Under the pieces are notes generated by a model that ran no database searches, was not told the origin of the DNA, and was given only the letters and a program-made list of their open reading frames with translations. Made by a program: the position numbers and the translations under genes. DNA of 64,000 nucleotides from Enterobacter cancerogenus (GTDB lineage Bacteria > Pseudomonadota > Gammaproteobacteria > Enterobacterales > Enterobacteriaceae): NCBI GenBank assembly GCA_000773965.1, contig JRUP01000007.1, forward strand, positions 1-64,000. Reading direction: 5' to 3'. Within the stretch, counting starts at the first letter, position 1, and the number at the start of each line of letters is the position of its first letter. Shown in pieces: positions 32,294 to 41,361 of the stretch.

Positions 32294-35200
32294 TGACCGT
32301 TGCTCCGGTGGCCTCCGCCGCCGACGCTGCCGGCTATTACAGCAGCAAAGATAACTATTACTTCCTGGATGACATGCCCACGCAGTGGCTGGGCGAGGGC
32401 GCGCGGGAGCTGGGCCTTGAGGGGCCGGTTGACCTCGATACGTTCACGGGCATTCTGCACGGCAGCCTGCCGAACGGCGTGACGCTCGGTAAAGAGGTGA
32501 AGGGCGCGCACGTACACCGCCCGGGCCACGACTTTACCTTTTCGGCGCCCAAAAGCGTCTCCATGCTCATTCTTGCCGGCGGTGATAAACGCCTGCTTGA
32601 GGCGCATCACGACGCGGTAAAAGAGACGCTGGCCATCATGGAGCAGATGGTGAGCGCACGCGATACGAAAGAGGGCGTGACGCGCATCGTCACCAGCGGC
32701 AAGATGGTCGCCGCGCTGTTTACGCACGACACCTCGCGCAACCTCGACCCGCAGATCCACACCCATGCGGTGGTGGCCAACGTTACGGAGCTGGACGGCA
32801 AGTGGAAGGCGCTGGCCACCGACGCCATTCACGGCGCCGGCTTTATTGAAACGGCCTACCGCAACCAGATAAGCTACGGCAAAATCTATCGTAACGTGCT
32901 CAAAGGTAAGGCCGAGGCTATCGGCTACGAGACGGTGCCAACTGGGGGCCGTCACGAGCTGTGGGAAATTAAAGGCTTTACGGATGCGGTGCTGGATGAG
33001 TTTTCCTCGCGTCACCGGGAGATCCACGCGCGCGCCGGTGAAGACGCCTCGCTGAAAAGCCGCGACGTGGCGGCGCTCGATACACGCCAGCGCAAGCAGG
33101 ATATCAGCCGCTACGGCGGGGAGGATCCCGCGCCTGTCCGCCCGCAGCCTGAGCTGTCCCCGGCGAGGGATCTACCGGTTCCGGACCGCTCAGCAGCGGC
33201 AGCGGAGAAAGCGCCAGCGACCGCAGGGGAAGGGACCTCAGCGCCGTCCGTACAGGATAAAGCGATGCTGAACGCGGAGCCTGCATCGTCCGCTTCGCCG
33301 GCAATGCAGGATAACGAAGCGCCGATCGTGAAGCCCGAAACCGCTGACGGTCGTGCGCGCCTGCAGGAGCGCTGGCAGCGTCAGATGGACGACGTCGGTT
33401 TTGATATCGGCGGCGTCATCAGCGAGGCAAAGGTCCGCGAAGCCCGGCTTCCCGCCCCGGGAGAAGCCGAACCCGCCTTAACGGAAGCCATGGACGCGGT
33501 GCGCACCGCGATTTCGGTGCTGAGCGACAGCCGGACCCGGTTTACCTACGGAGATCTGCTGCTCACCGCCCATGAGGCGGGGGAGACGCAGCGGTCGCTG
33601 CCTGAGCTGCGCCGGGCCATCGACCAGGCCATCGGTGAAGACCTGCTGACGCCGCTGGACGGGGAGAAAGGCGTGTTTACCTCGCACATTCATCTGCTCG
33701 ATGAGCTCTCCGTGCAGTCGCTGACGGCCGACATCCTGAAGGAAAATAAGGTCGCGAACCTGCGCGTGTTTTCTAAAGCGACGGCGCCGCATCTGGAAAA
33801 AGCCGCCCGGGCGCCGGTGGCTATCCTGAATGCGCCCGCTTCCCTGCAGCGGCTGCGCGAAACCACCGAGGAGCTGGTGACAATGTCACGAGAACAGGGC
33901 CGTGACGTGAAGGTGCTGACCAGCTCCGCGGAGCGCGCCCTGAGCCTGGGAAAATCCCCGCTGCTGAAGAACGACCAGCTGTCGCGCAGCCGCGTGCTGG
34001 ACAGCACGTTCAGCCTCGGGGTGCAGAGCACGCTCATCGTCGAAGGGGCGGAAAAGCTCGGCCTCAAGGAGATGCTGGTGCTGACCGGCGAGGCGCGGGA
34101 GAAGAACGCGCAGCTGCTGTTTCTGGACAGCGCCGGCCGGCAGTCAAATTCAAACGCCCTCTCCGTACTGGCCTCAGCGGGCGCGGAGCGCCTGACGCTG
34201 ACCACGCCGGCGCCGGAGATGTCCGCACAGGTGCTGAGCATTCAGGATAAGCGCGAGCGCTATCAGGTGCTGGCCGATCGCTATGCGGAACTCAGCGGAG
34301 GTGAAACCCCGGTCTCCGCCGTGGTGGTGGGAGTCCGCGAGCAGCAGCAGCTCACCGGCGTTATCCGCGATGCGCTGCAGAACGCCGGCAAGCTCGGGCG
34401 CGACACGGTGGACATCGAGGCGCGCACGCCGGTGTTTGCCACGGCAAAAGCGCGCCGGCTTCCCGGCACGTACCGCCCGGGGATGGTGCTGGAAGACCGC
34501 ACGGAGAAGGAGGAAACGCGCCACTACGTCATCGATCGCGTGCATGCGGACACGCGCATGCTGTCACTGATTGATGGCGACGGCGTGCTGAGCCGGGTGA
34601 AGATGGCGTCCCTGACTGGCGACTGGCGCCTGTTCTCGCGCGAAACCCTGAGCGTGGCGCAGGGCGAGCTGCTGTTCGCGCTGGCGGCCGATAAAGAGGC
34701 GGGGCTGAAAGCGCGCGATCGCCTGACGGTCACGGCGGTGGAGAACAACGTGCTCACGGTGCAGCGCGCAGGCCAGAAGCGCCCCCTTCGTCTCAGCGCG
34801 GACGCGCCGCTGTACGTCTCTCACGACTACGTCAGCGCGCCGGGCAGCCGGGACGCGGAGTCCGGTACGGTTCTGGCCTCGCTTGGCGCCCGTGACCTGT
34901 CCGCCAACATGATGAACGCGCTGTCGCAGTCCGGAAGCCAGGCCGAAATCTACACCGGCGAAGCGCTGAGCCGCGCGGAAGAGAAGCTCGGCCGCCTGCG
35001 CGACAACCGCACGCCCCTGGAGCTGGTCCGCCAGCTCGGCGGACGCGAAGAGGCCGGTGAGGCGATGGACGCGCTGAAGGCCGGTCTGCAGCATGACGCG
35101 CAGAAGGCGGTGTCGCGCGCGGTGGCCAACATGCGCGAGGTGGCGTTTCCGTTTGCACAGCTTACCGAAAAGGCGGCAGAGTTCCTCGGCAGTCTGCAGG

Positions 35201-37992
35201 GGATCCGCGGCGAAATCACCCGGCTGGAGCAGGCGGGCGACCTGATTAAGGTGCCTTACGGCGGCGAGGTGCGCTACGTGGCCCGCGCCACGTGGGAAAT
35301 GGAGAAGGCCATCATCCGGGAGGTGGAGGCGGGTAAAAATACGCAGACGCCCCTGCTGGCAGATCCCTCCGCCGTGCTGTCTGCCGGCCTTACCGCCGGC
35401 CAGCGCGCGGCCTCCGGGCTTATTCTGCAGAATACCGACCGCTTCACCGCGGTACAGGGCTATGCGGGGGTGGGGAAAACCACCCAGTTCGACGCGGTGA
35501 AGACCGCCATCGACACGCTGCCGGAAAGTGTGCGCCCGGCCGTTATCGGTCTGGGGCCGACGCACCGCGCGGTTAAAGAGATGCGCAGCATCGGCATCGA
35601 GGGCCAGACCATGAAGTCTTTCCTCGTTGACTGGCAGCAGCGCACCGCCGCGGGCGAAAAGGTCAGCTATGCCAGCACGCTGTTCCTGATCGACGAGGCC
35701 TCCATGCTCGGCAACCAGGACACGGCGGAGGCGCTGCGCGCCATCGCTGCAGGCAATGGCCGGGCGGTGATGGTGGGTGACGTTGCCCAGCTCGAGTCGC
35801 CGGAAAGCGGCGCCCCGTTCCGCCTGCTGCAGGAACGCAGCCCGATCGACGTCGCGGTGATGAAGGAAATTAAGCGCCAGCTCAGTGACGACCTGCGCGG
35901 CGCGGTGTACAGCGTCATCGAGAACAAGGCCGCTGCGGCGCTGGAGAAGATCGACCGCGTATCGCCGTCGGTGGTGCCGCGGCAGGCGGGGGCGCAGGCG
36001 CCTGAGCGATCGGTGACGGAGGTCCCGCCGCCACCTAAAGATGAGAGCGGTCAGCCGCTGCCCGGCCCCGACGGCGGGCAGGCACCCGGCGTCATTGATT
36101 TTATCGTGGCCGATTACATGAGCCGCACGCCCGCCGCGCGGTCGGAGACGCTTATCGTGGTGTCGCTCAACGACGACCGGCGCGCGGTGAACGCCGGCAT
36201 TCACCAGGCCATGGTGCAGGCCGGTGAGCTGGGCGCAAAACCCGTTACCGTACCGGTGCTGGAGCGCATCAGCGGCGGACGCCACGACTTTAACCGCATC
36301 GAGGCGTGGCAGGCCGGTCAGGTAGTGCTGAGCGGCGACCAATACCTGAGCGTTACCGGTGTGGACCGCGGCACGCAGAACGTGCTGCTGCGGGACGAGG
36401 ACGGGCGGATGCGGTACTACTCGCCGGCCGAACTGAACGCCACTGAAATTGAGGTTTTCCGCAAGAAAACGCTGGAGCTGCGCACCGGCGACAGCCTCCG
36501 CATGAACAAAACCCAGCGGCAGGCGGGCCACGCGGCGCACGATCAGTACCGGGTTTCGGCGCTGCGCGATAACGGTGAGGTCGTGCTGCAGGGCGCCGCG
36601 GGTGAAAAGGTGATATCGCCGGGCGACACGCAGGCGGACCGCCACATTGATTACGCGTGGGCCGTGACCGGCCACGGCGCGCAGGCGGCGAGCAGCCGCT
36701 TTGTTATCGCGCTGGAAAGTGCGACGGGCCGGCGCGGCGTGATGAGCGGCATGCGCGCGTTTTATATCAGCCTGTCGAGGGCGAAAGAGCACGTGCAGGT
36801 TTACACCGACAACGTTAAGCGCTGGAAAGAGGCGCTGGTCCGGGAGGAAAAAGGCTTCAAAACCGCCCATGATGCCCTGTCGCCGGAGGCGGAGCGTAAA
36901 CAGGCCAGGGCCATCTGGGCGATGGGGCAGCCGGTGGGGAAAACCGCCATCGGCCGTGCCTTTCTCAACGGTAATGGGCTCGGCGGGATGCCGATCTCGG
37001 CGCGCATCATCCCGCCCACGCGTAAGTATCCGGAGCCGCACCTGGCGCTGCCGGCTTATGATGCGAACGGCAAGGCTGCCGGGGTCACGCTGGTTCCGCT
37101 GCAGCACGGAAAGGGCACCATCACGCCGGGCCCTGCGCGCCAGCTGGCCACGGAAGGCGCGCAGGCATCCATGCTGCAGAAAAGCCGCAATGGCGAGGTT
37201 TTGCTGGTCAGCGACCTCGCGCAGGGGCTCACGGCCGCGCGAGAAAAGCCGGAGTCAGGTGTACTGCTCGTTAACGGGCGGCAGCCGCCGTCCGTGCAGC
37301 TGCTGAAGGTGGCGGGTGGTCAGCCAGATCAATTGCGCCGTACGGATTCGACGCTGCTGGGCCTGGTCAAAGCAGAGCTTCAGGAAATGCTTATCGTTCT
37401 GCCGCGCACAGAGAAACACCAGGATGAGCGGGATGCCCTGCGTGAAGCGCTGAGGTCTGTCAGCAACGGGGGCCTGATGGATAAAATCAGTCTGCCAGTC
37501 ACGCCCCCTTCCCATGACGGAATGGATAAGATAGCGCTCACCGCGCAGCTTGTTGCACGCGTGGCAGAGGTTATGCAGGAGAAGCTGCCACGCCTGCCGG
37601 GCGAATCTTCGCCGGACTATAGCGCGCTTATCCGTCAGGCCTCTAAGGCTTTATCGGACACGCCGGAAGTGTCCGCGGATGCGGCCTTACGCGCAGTGCT
37701 CAGTGCGCTGTCAGCCGGTGGCATACCGGAGAGCATCAGGTTAACCGCTACCGCCGGCAGTGACGGTGCGGTCCCGGCTAGCGTGATCCGCCGGATTCAG
37801 GAAGAACTTACCCCCGCGCGTACCGCAGATAAAACTGCGCAACCGGACATTCGGGCTTCAGCGCTGGCAGATGTTGCCCGCGAAATCGAACGGCAGAGCC
37901 AAATTACGCTTCCCCCGGAACCCCACGGGCGCGAGCCGGACAGGGAGCTGCCGGCGCCGGAAATCACCCGTCATATCCAGAAAGAACGTTAA
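32290..37992 (+). CDS. traI: TraI relaxase-helicase (1900 aa)
   Basis: TraI nicks oriT, stays on the 5' end and unwinds the transferred strand. The relaxase keeps F numbering: Tyr16, Tyr17, Tyr23, Tyr24 and the metal-binding His146, His157, His159 (PQIHTHAVVAN). An inactive helicase-like domain follows, then the active SF1 helicase with Walker A GYAGVGKT at 1057-1064 and LIDEASM near 1133. The C-terminal region includes PVGKTAIGRAFLNG. F TraI has 1756 residues; extra sequence lies in a Pro/Ala-rich insert at about 275-345 and in the tail. It overlaps traD by 4 bp. The predicted substrate is the nic site at 2026-2055. Confidence 0.96.
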   Translation: MMTVAPVASAADAAGYYSSKDNYYFLDDMPTQWLGEGARELGLEGPVDLDTFTGILHGSLPNGVTLGKEVKGAHVHRPGHDFTFSAPKSVSMLILAGGDKRLLEAHHDAVKETLAIMEQMVSARDTKEGVTRIVTSGKMVAALFTHDTSRNLDPQIHTHAVVANVTELDGKWKALATDAIHGAGFIETAYRNQISYGKIYRNVLKGKAEAIGYETVPTGGRHELWEIKGFTDAVLDEFSSRHREIHARAGEDASLKSRDVAALDTRQRKQDISRYGGEDPAPVRPQPELSPARDLPVPDRSAAAAEKAPATAGEGTSAPSVQDKAMLNAEPASSASPAMQDNEAPIVKPETADGRARLQERWQRQMDDVGFDIGGVISEAKVREARLPAPGEAEPALTEAMDAVRTAISVLSDSRTRFTYGDLLLTAHEAGETQRSLPELRRAIDQAIGEDLLTPLDGEKGVFTSHIHLLDELSVQSLTADILKENKVANLRVFSKATAPHLEKAARAPVAILNAPASLQRLRETTEELVTMSREQGRDVKVLTSSAERALSLGKSPLLKNDQLSRSRVLDSTFSLGVQSTLIVEGAEKLGLKEMLVLTGEAREKNAQLLFLDSAGRQSNSNALSVLASAGAERLTLTTPAPEMSAQVLSIQDKRERYQVLADRYAELSGGETPVSAVVVGVREQQQLTGVIRDALQNAGKLGRDTVDIEARTPVFATAKARRLPGTYRPGMVLEDRTEKEETRHYVIDRVHADTRMLSLIDGDGVLSRVKMASLTGDWRLFSRETLSVAQGELLFALAADKEAGLKARDRLTVTAVENNVLTVQRAGQKRPLRLSADAPLYVSHDYVSAPGSRDAESGTVLASLGARDLSANMMNALSQSGSQAEIYTGEALSRAEEKLGRLRDNRTPLELVRQLGGREEAGEAMDALKAGLQHDAQKAVSRAVANMREVAFPFAQLTEKAAEFLGSLQGIRGEITRLEQAGDLIKVPYGGEVRYVARATWEMEKAIIREVEAGKNTQTPLLADPSAVLSAGLTAGQRAASGLILQNTDRFTAVQGYAGVGKTTQFDAVKTAIDTLPESVRPAVIGLGPTHRAVKEMRSIGIEGQTMKSFLVDWQQRTAAGEKVSYASTLFLIDEASMLGNQDTAEALRAIAAGNGRAVMVGDVAQLESPESGAPFRLLQERSPIDVAVMKEIKRQLSDDLRGAVYSVIENKAAAALEKIDRVSPSVVPRQAGAQAPERSVTEVPPPPKDESGQPLPGPDGGQAPGVIDFIVADYMSRTPAARSETLIVVSLNDDRRAVNAGIHQAMVQAGELGAKPVTVPVLERISGGRHDFNRIEAWQAGQVVLSGDQYLSVTGVDRGTQNVLLRDEDGRMRYYSPAELNATEIEVFRKKTLELRTGDSLRMNKTQRQAGHAAHDQYRVSALRDNGEVVLQGAAGEKVISPGDTQADRHIDYAWAVTGHGAQAASSRFVIALESATGRRGVMSGMRAFYISLSRAKEHVQVYTDNVKRWKEALVREEKGFKTAHDALSPEAERKQARAIWAMGQPVGKTAIGRAFLNGNGLGGMPISARIIPPTRKYPEPHLALPAYDANGKAAGVTLVPLQHGKGTITPGPARQLATEGAQASMLQKSRNGEVLLVSDLAQGLTAAREKPESGVLLVNGRQPPSVQLLKVAGGQPDQLRRTDSTLLGLVKAELQEMLIVLPRTEKHQDERDALREALRSVSNGGLMDKISLPVTPPSHDGMDKIALTAQLVARVAEVMQEKLPRLPGESSPDYSALIRQASKALSDTPEVSADAALRAVLSALSAGGIPESIRLTATAGSDGAVPASVIRRIQEELTPARTADKTAQPDIRASALADVAREIERQSQITLPPEPHGREPDRELPAPEITRHIQKER

Positions 37993-38060
37993 TTACAGCG
38001 GCACGCCCTGTGCGACCGCCTCACTTTCAACCTGCACCGAGCAGGCATATGAGATTAATC

Positions 38061-38864
38061 ATGAAACATACCCTGAAGATGGCCGCCTTTGCGCTGGTCA
38101 TGAGCACCGCTTTGCCCTCAGCAGCATCAAATGCGGCGGAGATTCCAGACTTTACCCCGGCACAGCAGGCCCGCATCGGCGAAATTGCAGCCGACTACCT
38201 GGTGGCGCACCCCGACGTGCTGATTGAGGTGAGCAAAAAGCTGCAGGCACGCCAGCAGGCCATGCAGCAGCAGGCTTACGTGCAGTCCGCTCTGAAGGCC
38301 CACCGTCTGCTGATGCAGCTCGGTGGCGTGCCGGTTAAAGGGCCGGGGGATTCGAAGGTCATTGTGACTGAGTTCTTTGACTATGAATGCATCGCCTGCA
38401 GCATGATGGCGCCGGTGATGGAGAAAGTGATGGCCGCTAACGCCGGTGTTCGCTTTGCCTTCCGCGACTGGACCATTTTTGCCGCCCGCTATCCGGAATC
38501 AACGCAGGCCTCGCACCGCGGGCTGGCTATTTACAGGAAGCAGGGCGCGGATGCCTATATGGAGTACCACAACGGGATTTACCGTACCGGCCACAACGAA
38601 GGCAAGCTGACGGAGGAAGACATTGAGAAGGTGGCTGCGGCCGCCGGTACAGGGGATGCTTCAGGAGATGACAGTGCCGCCTCCGAGCGTCTGATCGAAA
38701 ACAACGACGCGCTGGCGGAGATGCTGGGGCTGACGGGAACGCCTGGCATTATCGTGATGCCGGCGGAAAATGCCACGGCAGACAACATCACCGTCATCCC
38801 GGGCGTGGTCAGTGAACAGGTGCTGCAGCAGGCGATCACACGTGCATCCGGCAACGCTCATTAA
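38061..38864 (+). CDS. DsbA-family periplasmic thiol oxidoreductase (267 aa)
   Basis: Last gene of the transfer operon, 68 bp after traI. The signal peptide ends near residue 26 (NAAE). A helical leader (about 30-85, rich in Gln and Ala) precedes the thioredoxin fold with active site FFDYECIAC (C110, C113) and a TPGIIV cis-Pro loop. This arrangement resembles the DsbA-like ScsC/Com1 group, where the N-terminal helices may oligomerise. Folding of Cys-rich TraN, TraU and TraH is the likely job, perhaps compensating for the CXXS site in TrbB. ATG 38049 is an alternative start. F has traX and finO after traI; neither is present here. Confidence 0.8.
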   Translation: MKHTLKMAAFALVMSTALPSAASNAAEIPDFTPAQQARIGEIAADYLVAHPDVLIEVSKKLQARQQAMQQQAYVQSALKAHRLLMQLGGVPVKGPGDSKVIVTEFFDYECIACSMMAPVMEKVMAANAGVRFAFRDWTIFAARYPESTQASHRGLAIYRKQGADAYMEYHNGIYRTGHNEGKLTEEDIEKVAAAAGTGDASGDDSAASERLIENNDALAEMLGLTGTPGIIVMPAENATADNITVIPGVVSEQVLQQAITRASGNAH

Positions 38865-38872
38865 CCATAAGC

Positions 38873-38899
38873 AAAAAAAATCCCGGCTTGGGACCGGGA
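38873..38899 (-). terminator. Intrinsic terminator for leftward transcription
   Basis: TCCCGG (38881-38886) pairs with CCGGGA (38894-38899). Read on the minus strand, the stem is followed by eight T, a strong leftward terminator. It lies just after the DsbA-like gene and could protect the tra operon from antisense transcripts arising near the replicon. Confidence 0.6.
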
Positions 38900-39000
38900 A
38901 AATGGATTCGTCAATGCGGTCCGGCGAGTGGAGTAGCCGACCGTATGAGAAGTATCGGCCATTCCGCCAGAACCTTTATTTCATGACGCCCATGCCGCTC

Positions 39001-39041
39001 AGGCTGTTCGTTCCTCGCGCCGCTGCGGTACGCCTCAGCCT
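39001..39041. repeat. Dispersed ~42-bp palindrome-ended repeat, copy 2
   Basis: AGGCTGTTCGTTCCTCGCGC followed by CGCTGCGGTACGCCTCAGCCT is nearly identical to 16147-16188, in the same orientation. It is preceded by CATGCCGCTC, which also occurs in the direct repeats at 41940 and 53779, so all four may be relatives. Confidence 0.65.
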
Positions 39042-39181
39042 GACCGCCCTGCCCGTCGTCGTATAACGCGATCCTCTGCGATCGCCCTTTCTGCAAAGAC
39101 CCTGATGTTGCTCCGTCAACCTTCCGTGTTCTTTTTCGGCGTCCCGCCAGGCGCCGGACAGGAGCCAGGTGAGACCTGAAA

Positions 39182-39197
39182 TGTGATAACGGTCACG
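39182..39197. promoter_or_regulatory. CRP-like site upstream of the replicon
   Basis: TGTGA-TAACGG-TCACG matches nine of ten CRP half-site bases. It lies about 380 bp before the rep leader. No promoter is clearly placed relative to it, so its role is uncertain. Confidence 0.35.
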
Positions 39198-39467
39198 GGA
39201 AATTTCATCGGTGAACTTTTTTTATCCATACGATTCGTGCTATGTGCAATCTGTGCTGGATTTAACCGGTTGAGATGAGTATTCTTTTCAGAATTCGCCG
39301 GGCGGCGATCATATTTTGTTCCTTATCTGAGTACTGTGGTGGTCGACGATGAGGATGTGCGAAAACCTGTGGCCGGACATGCGCGGCGCGGGGAAGAATC
39401 AACCGGATGGGACGTATCCGTAAAAACGTCCAGGGTACGGAGCGCGGTTTTTACCGGGCTCTGAATG

Positions 39468-39542
39468 CAAAAACCCCCCGAATCTGATGTCAACTTGGCG
39501 GAAGAGTCAGAATCAGGGGGTCCAAAAGCAGGCGCTGGCCTG
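39468..39542 (-). ncRNA. Antisense Inc RNA controlling plasmid copy number
   Basis: On the minus strand TTGTCT (39576-39571) and TATAAT (39554-39549), 16 bp apart, form a good promoter. The RNA would start near 39542 and end at the T-run opposite 39469-39473, directly after a stem formed by 39474-39487 and 39507-39520. The loop encodes the sense sequence TTGGCGGA, the typical loop of IncFII/IncI/IncB/IncL-M control RNAs. Predicted length is about 75 nt, normal for this class. It would bind the rep mRNA and block leader translation and pseudoknot formation. Confidence 0.8.
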
Positions 39543-39604
39543 TGAAGGATTATAACGCATGCAGTTCATAAGACAACCCCTGTCCGCCATAAGTTCGGGA
39601 CAGG
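39474..39604 (+). promoter_or_regulatory. Rep mRNA control structure with predicted pseudoknot
   Basis: Stem-loop I (39474-39520) exposes TGGCGGA (39496-39502) in its loop. A second hairpin, CCCTGTCC/GGGACAGGG (39578-39605), exposes TCCGCCA (39583-39589), a perfect 7-base complement. In IncI1, IncB and IncL/M plasmids the same pairing activates rep translation after leader-peptide translation opens the second hairpin. The geometry here matches that model. Confidence 0.7.
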
Positions 39605-39612
39605 GTGAATGA
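39559..39612 (+). CDS. Rep leader peptide (17 aa, Tap/RepY-type)
   Basis: ATG 39559 has GAAGGA nine bases upstream. The peptide MQFIRQPLSAISSGQGE is translated through the second hairpin and stops at TGA 39610-39612, overlapping the rep start codon GTG 39605. Translation of such leaders couples rep synthesis to the antisense RNA in IncFII (tap) and IncI/IncB (repY/repB) plasmids. Its amino-acid sequence is probably unimportant. Confidence 0.6.
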   Translation: MQFIRQPLSAISSGQGE

Positions 39613-40171
39613 CCAGATTTTAATCGGGTTAAACGGCCCGAACCTCAAATCCGACGGACGCCATCGCGGCGATCATTCCGTTGCCTGTAAGTGTGCTGAT
39701 CCCCGCTTTAATCCGGAGTCAGATACTTTACGGCCCCGCTTCTGCCGGCAGCTGATGAAAAAAGCCGATGGTTTTCCATTCAGCTTTCGCTTCGCTATTT
39801 ACGGCTATCTGATGTGCGCTAGGGGCGAACGTAAAAGAAAACCCCGACGGGATTTGCTCTGTGCCATAAACGCGCTACTGCAGGGAATGAGTTTCTACTA
39901 TGACCCATTAACGAACCGCGTAGATAGGTCTTTGCCTGCACTCGCTCAGGAATGTGGTCTTGCGACAATTTCTCATAACGGCACTATCAGCGTGACAAGG
40001 GCTCACCGCGCCGCCCGGTATCTGGAAAACGAGTACGGATTTATAGTGCGGGGAGGTGAGGGTATTTTTTTCACGCCGGCATTTTTCCGGGCAATTAAGG
40101 TCAGGCCGGACCACCTGCGTGCCGCGCGCCTTAAATCTGAAAGGTTGCACGATAAAAGGGAGAGTCTGTGA
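39605..40171 (+). CDS. IncFII RepA1-like replication protein, short form (188 aa)
   Basis: The GTG at 39605 is the only start in this frame upstream of the conserved part and overlaps the leader peptide stop. Residues about 45-175 match the winged-helix part of IncFII RepA1: RPRFCRQLMKKADGF, INALLQGMSFYYDPLTNRVDRSLPALAQECGLAT, ISVTRAHRAARYLE and FFTPAFFRAIKV. IncFII RepA1 has 285 residues; the basic C-terminal ~100 are absent. The frame ends in an ATGA overlap with a second Rep-like gene. It may need that partner to initiate, or be the remnant of an older replicon. Confidence 0.75.
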   Translation: MNDQILIGLNGPNLKSDGRHRGDHSVACKCADPRFNPESDTLRPRFCRQLMKKADGFPFSFRFAIYGYLMCARGERKRKPRRDLLCAINALLQGMSFYYDPLTNRVDRSLPALAQECGLATISHNGTISVTRAHRAARYLENEYGFIVRGGEGIFFTPAFFRAIKVRPDHLRAARLKSERLHDKRESL

Positions 40172-41190
40172 TGATGCAGAAACTTCCCGTACGGCACTGG
40201 AGCCAGCTCAGTATTGAAGAGCAGGTGCTCTTCTGGCAGGGAGTGGATGGGGGAGAAACGGCCTCTTTCCTAGTACCTGTTAAAAAGAAACAGACCCGTC
40301 GCGTCCGCGGCCTGCATTGTACCCAGCCTAAATGTGCAAAGCCGGAGTGGTTTCGTCCCGAACATTACAAACGTCTTGGCGGTCAGCTTGGCTACGCTTA
40401 TAACCGGCTGGTCAGAAAGGATCCGAACTCAGGTAAACCACAGCTTCGTATGCGTATGTCGCTGCATCCTTACTATATCAGCCACCGGCAACTGGCCGGG
40501 CGAAAGAATCATTTCAAACCTGAAAAGGCTAGGCTGCTGGATACGCTGTGGCCAGTACTGGTAAGTTTCTGCGATGCTGGAAAACACTCAGTCGGAATGT
40601 GCATATCACGTCTGGCTATTGAACTCAGCCCAAAAGATGAAAACGGAAAGGCTATCCCCGGCGCAGGTGTTACAGTCAGCCGTGTTTCCCGCCTCATCAA
40701 TGAACAGGTGCGCTATGGGGTTCTGGCTGAGTCTGATGAAAAGATGTGGGACAGAGAATCTGGGCAGTGGTTACCAAAATATGTTTGGATCACCGACGCG
40801 GGTTTTCGCATGCTGGGTGTTGATATGGAGAAGCTGGCAAAAGAACAAGAAAAGGCACTGCGCAAAAGTGCAGAACGCCGGCAGCTTATTGAAGAGGGCA
40901 TTATTACCACCGACGAGGATATATCCGCCAGTAGAGCACGTAAGCGCTGGTCAGACAAACAAAGAGCGCAGGCTCTCCGGGTGCGTCGTAATAAAGGCGC
41001 GTTACGCAAGCGAGCTAACCGTCTTGGGAAACTCCCGGTGGATATGCAGATTTTCGAAATGATGAATCATCTCCGGCGAACCCTGCCTGCCGGAGAGCGT
41101 ATGTTCTGTACAGATGACCGGCTCGAGCAGCTGGCTATACAGCACCTTTATCAGATGGATCTCTTTATCGCAGCAGAAGCCCCCGGCTGA
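40168..41190 (+). CDS. RepA-family replication initiator (340 aa)
   Basis: Coupled to the preceding gene by 4 bp. Residues about 95-235 show the same winged-helix plan as RepA1 but in diverged form: LHPYYISHRQLAGRK, LDTLWPVLVSFCDAGKHSVGMCISRLAIELSPKDENG, VTVSRVSRLINEQVRYGVL and PKYVWITDAGFRMLGVDME. The C-terminal third is highly basic and helical (RKRWSDKQRAQALRVRRNKGALRKRANRLGK), as in initiators that bind the origin. A DnaA box lies about 160 bp beyond the stop, where IncFII-type origins lie. I judge this the main initiator. Exact incompatibility group is not called. Confidence 0.7.
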   Translation: MMMQKLPVRHWSQLSIEEQVLFWQGVDGGETASFLVPVKKKQTRRVRGLHCTQPKCAKPEWFRPEHYKRLGGQLGYAYNRLVRKDPNSGKPQLRMRMSLHPYYISHRQLAGRKNHFKPEKARLLDTLWPVLVSFCDAGKHSVGMCISRLAIELSPKDENGKAIPGAGVTVSRVSRLINEQVRYGVLAESDEKMWDRESGQWLPKYVWITDAGFRMLGVDMEKLAKEQEKALRKSAERRQLIEEGIITTDEDISASRARKRWSDKQRAQALRVRRNKGALRKRANRLGKLPVDMQIFEMMNHLRRTLPAGERMFCTDDRLEQLAIQHLYQMDLFIAAEAPG

Positions 41191-41221
41191 CAGAACATTC
41201 GGATACATAGTTTTCATCAGG

Positions 41222-41240
41222 CCCCTTTAATGGGGTTTTT
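41222..41240 (+). terminator. Weak terminator after the second rep gene
   Basis: CCCC, loop TTTAAT, GGGG, then TTTTT. The short stem follows the rep stop by about 30 bases, before the predicted origin. Confidence 0.4.
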
Positions 41241-41352
41241 GTCGTGCTTAAAATTCTAAGGAAAAGGCATTTCCCTGAGTTTACTCTTTGGTTTTTTCAT
41301 CTCATTAGGTTTTCGCAGGCCAGATATAACAGACACTAGCCGGTTATTATTT

Positions 41353-41361
41353 TTATTCACA
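41353..41361 (+). promoter_or_regulatory. oriV: DnaA box, candidate replication origin
   Basis: TTATTCACA matches the DnaA box consensus TTATNCACA exactly and lies in an A/T-rich segment about 160 bp after the second rep gene. IncFII-type origins have a DnaA box at this distance downstream of repA. No other origin feature is marked. Confidence 0.55.

Noticed and set aside
34564..37107. Long leftward open frame (847 codons) opposite traI
   Set aside because: It is a shadow of the G+C-rich traI codons; no start signals or family similarity, and traI is certain.
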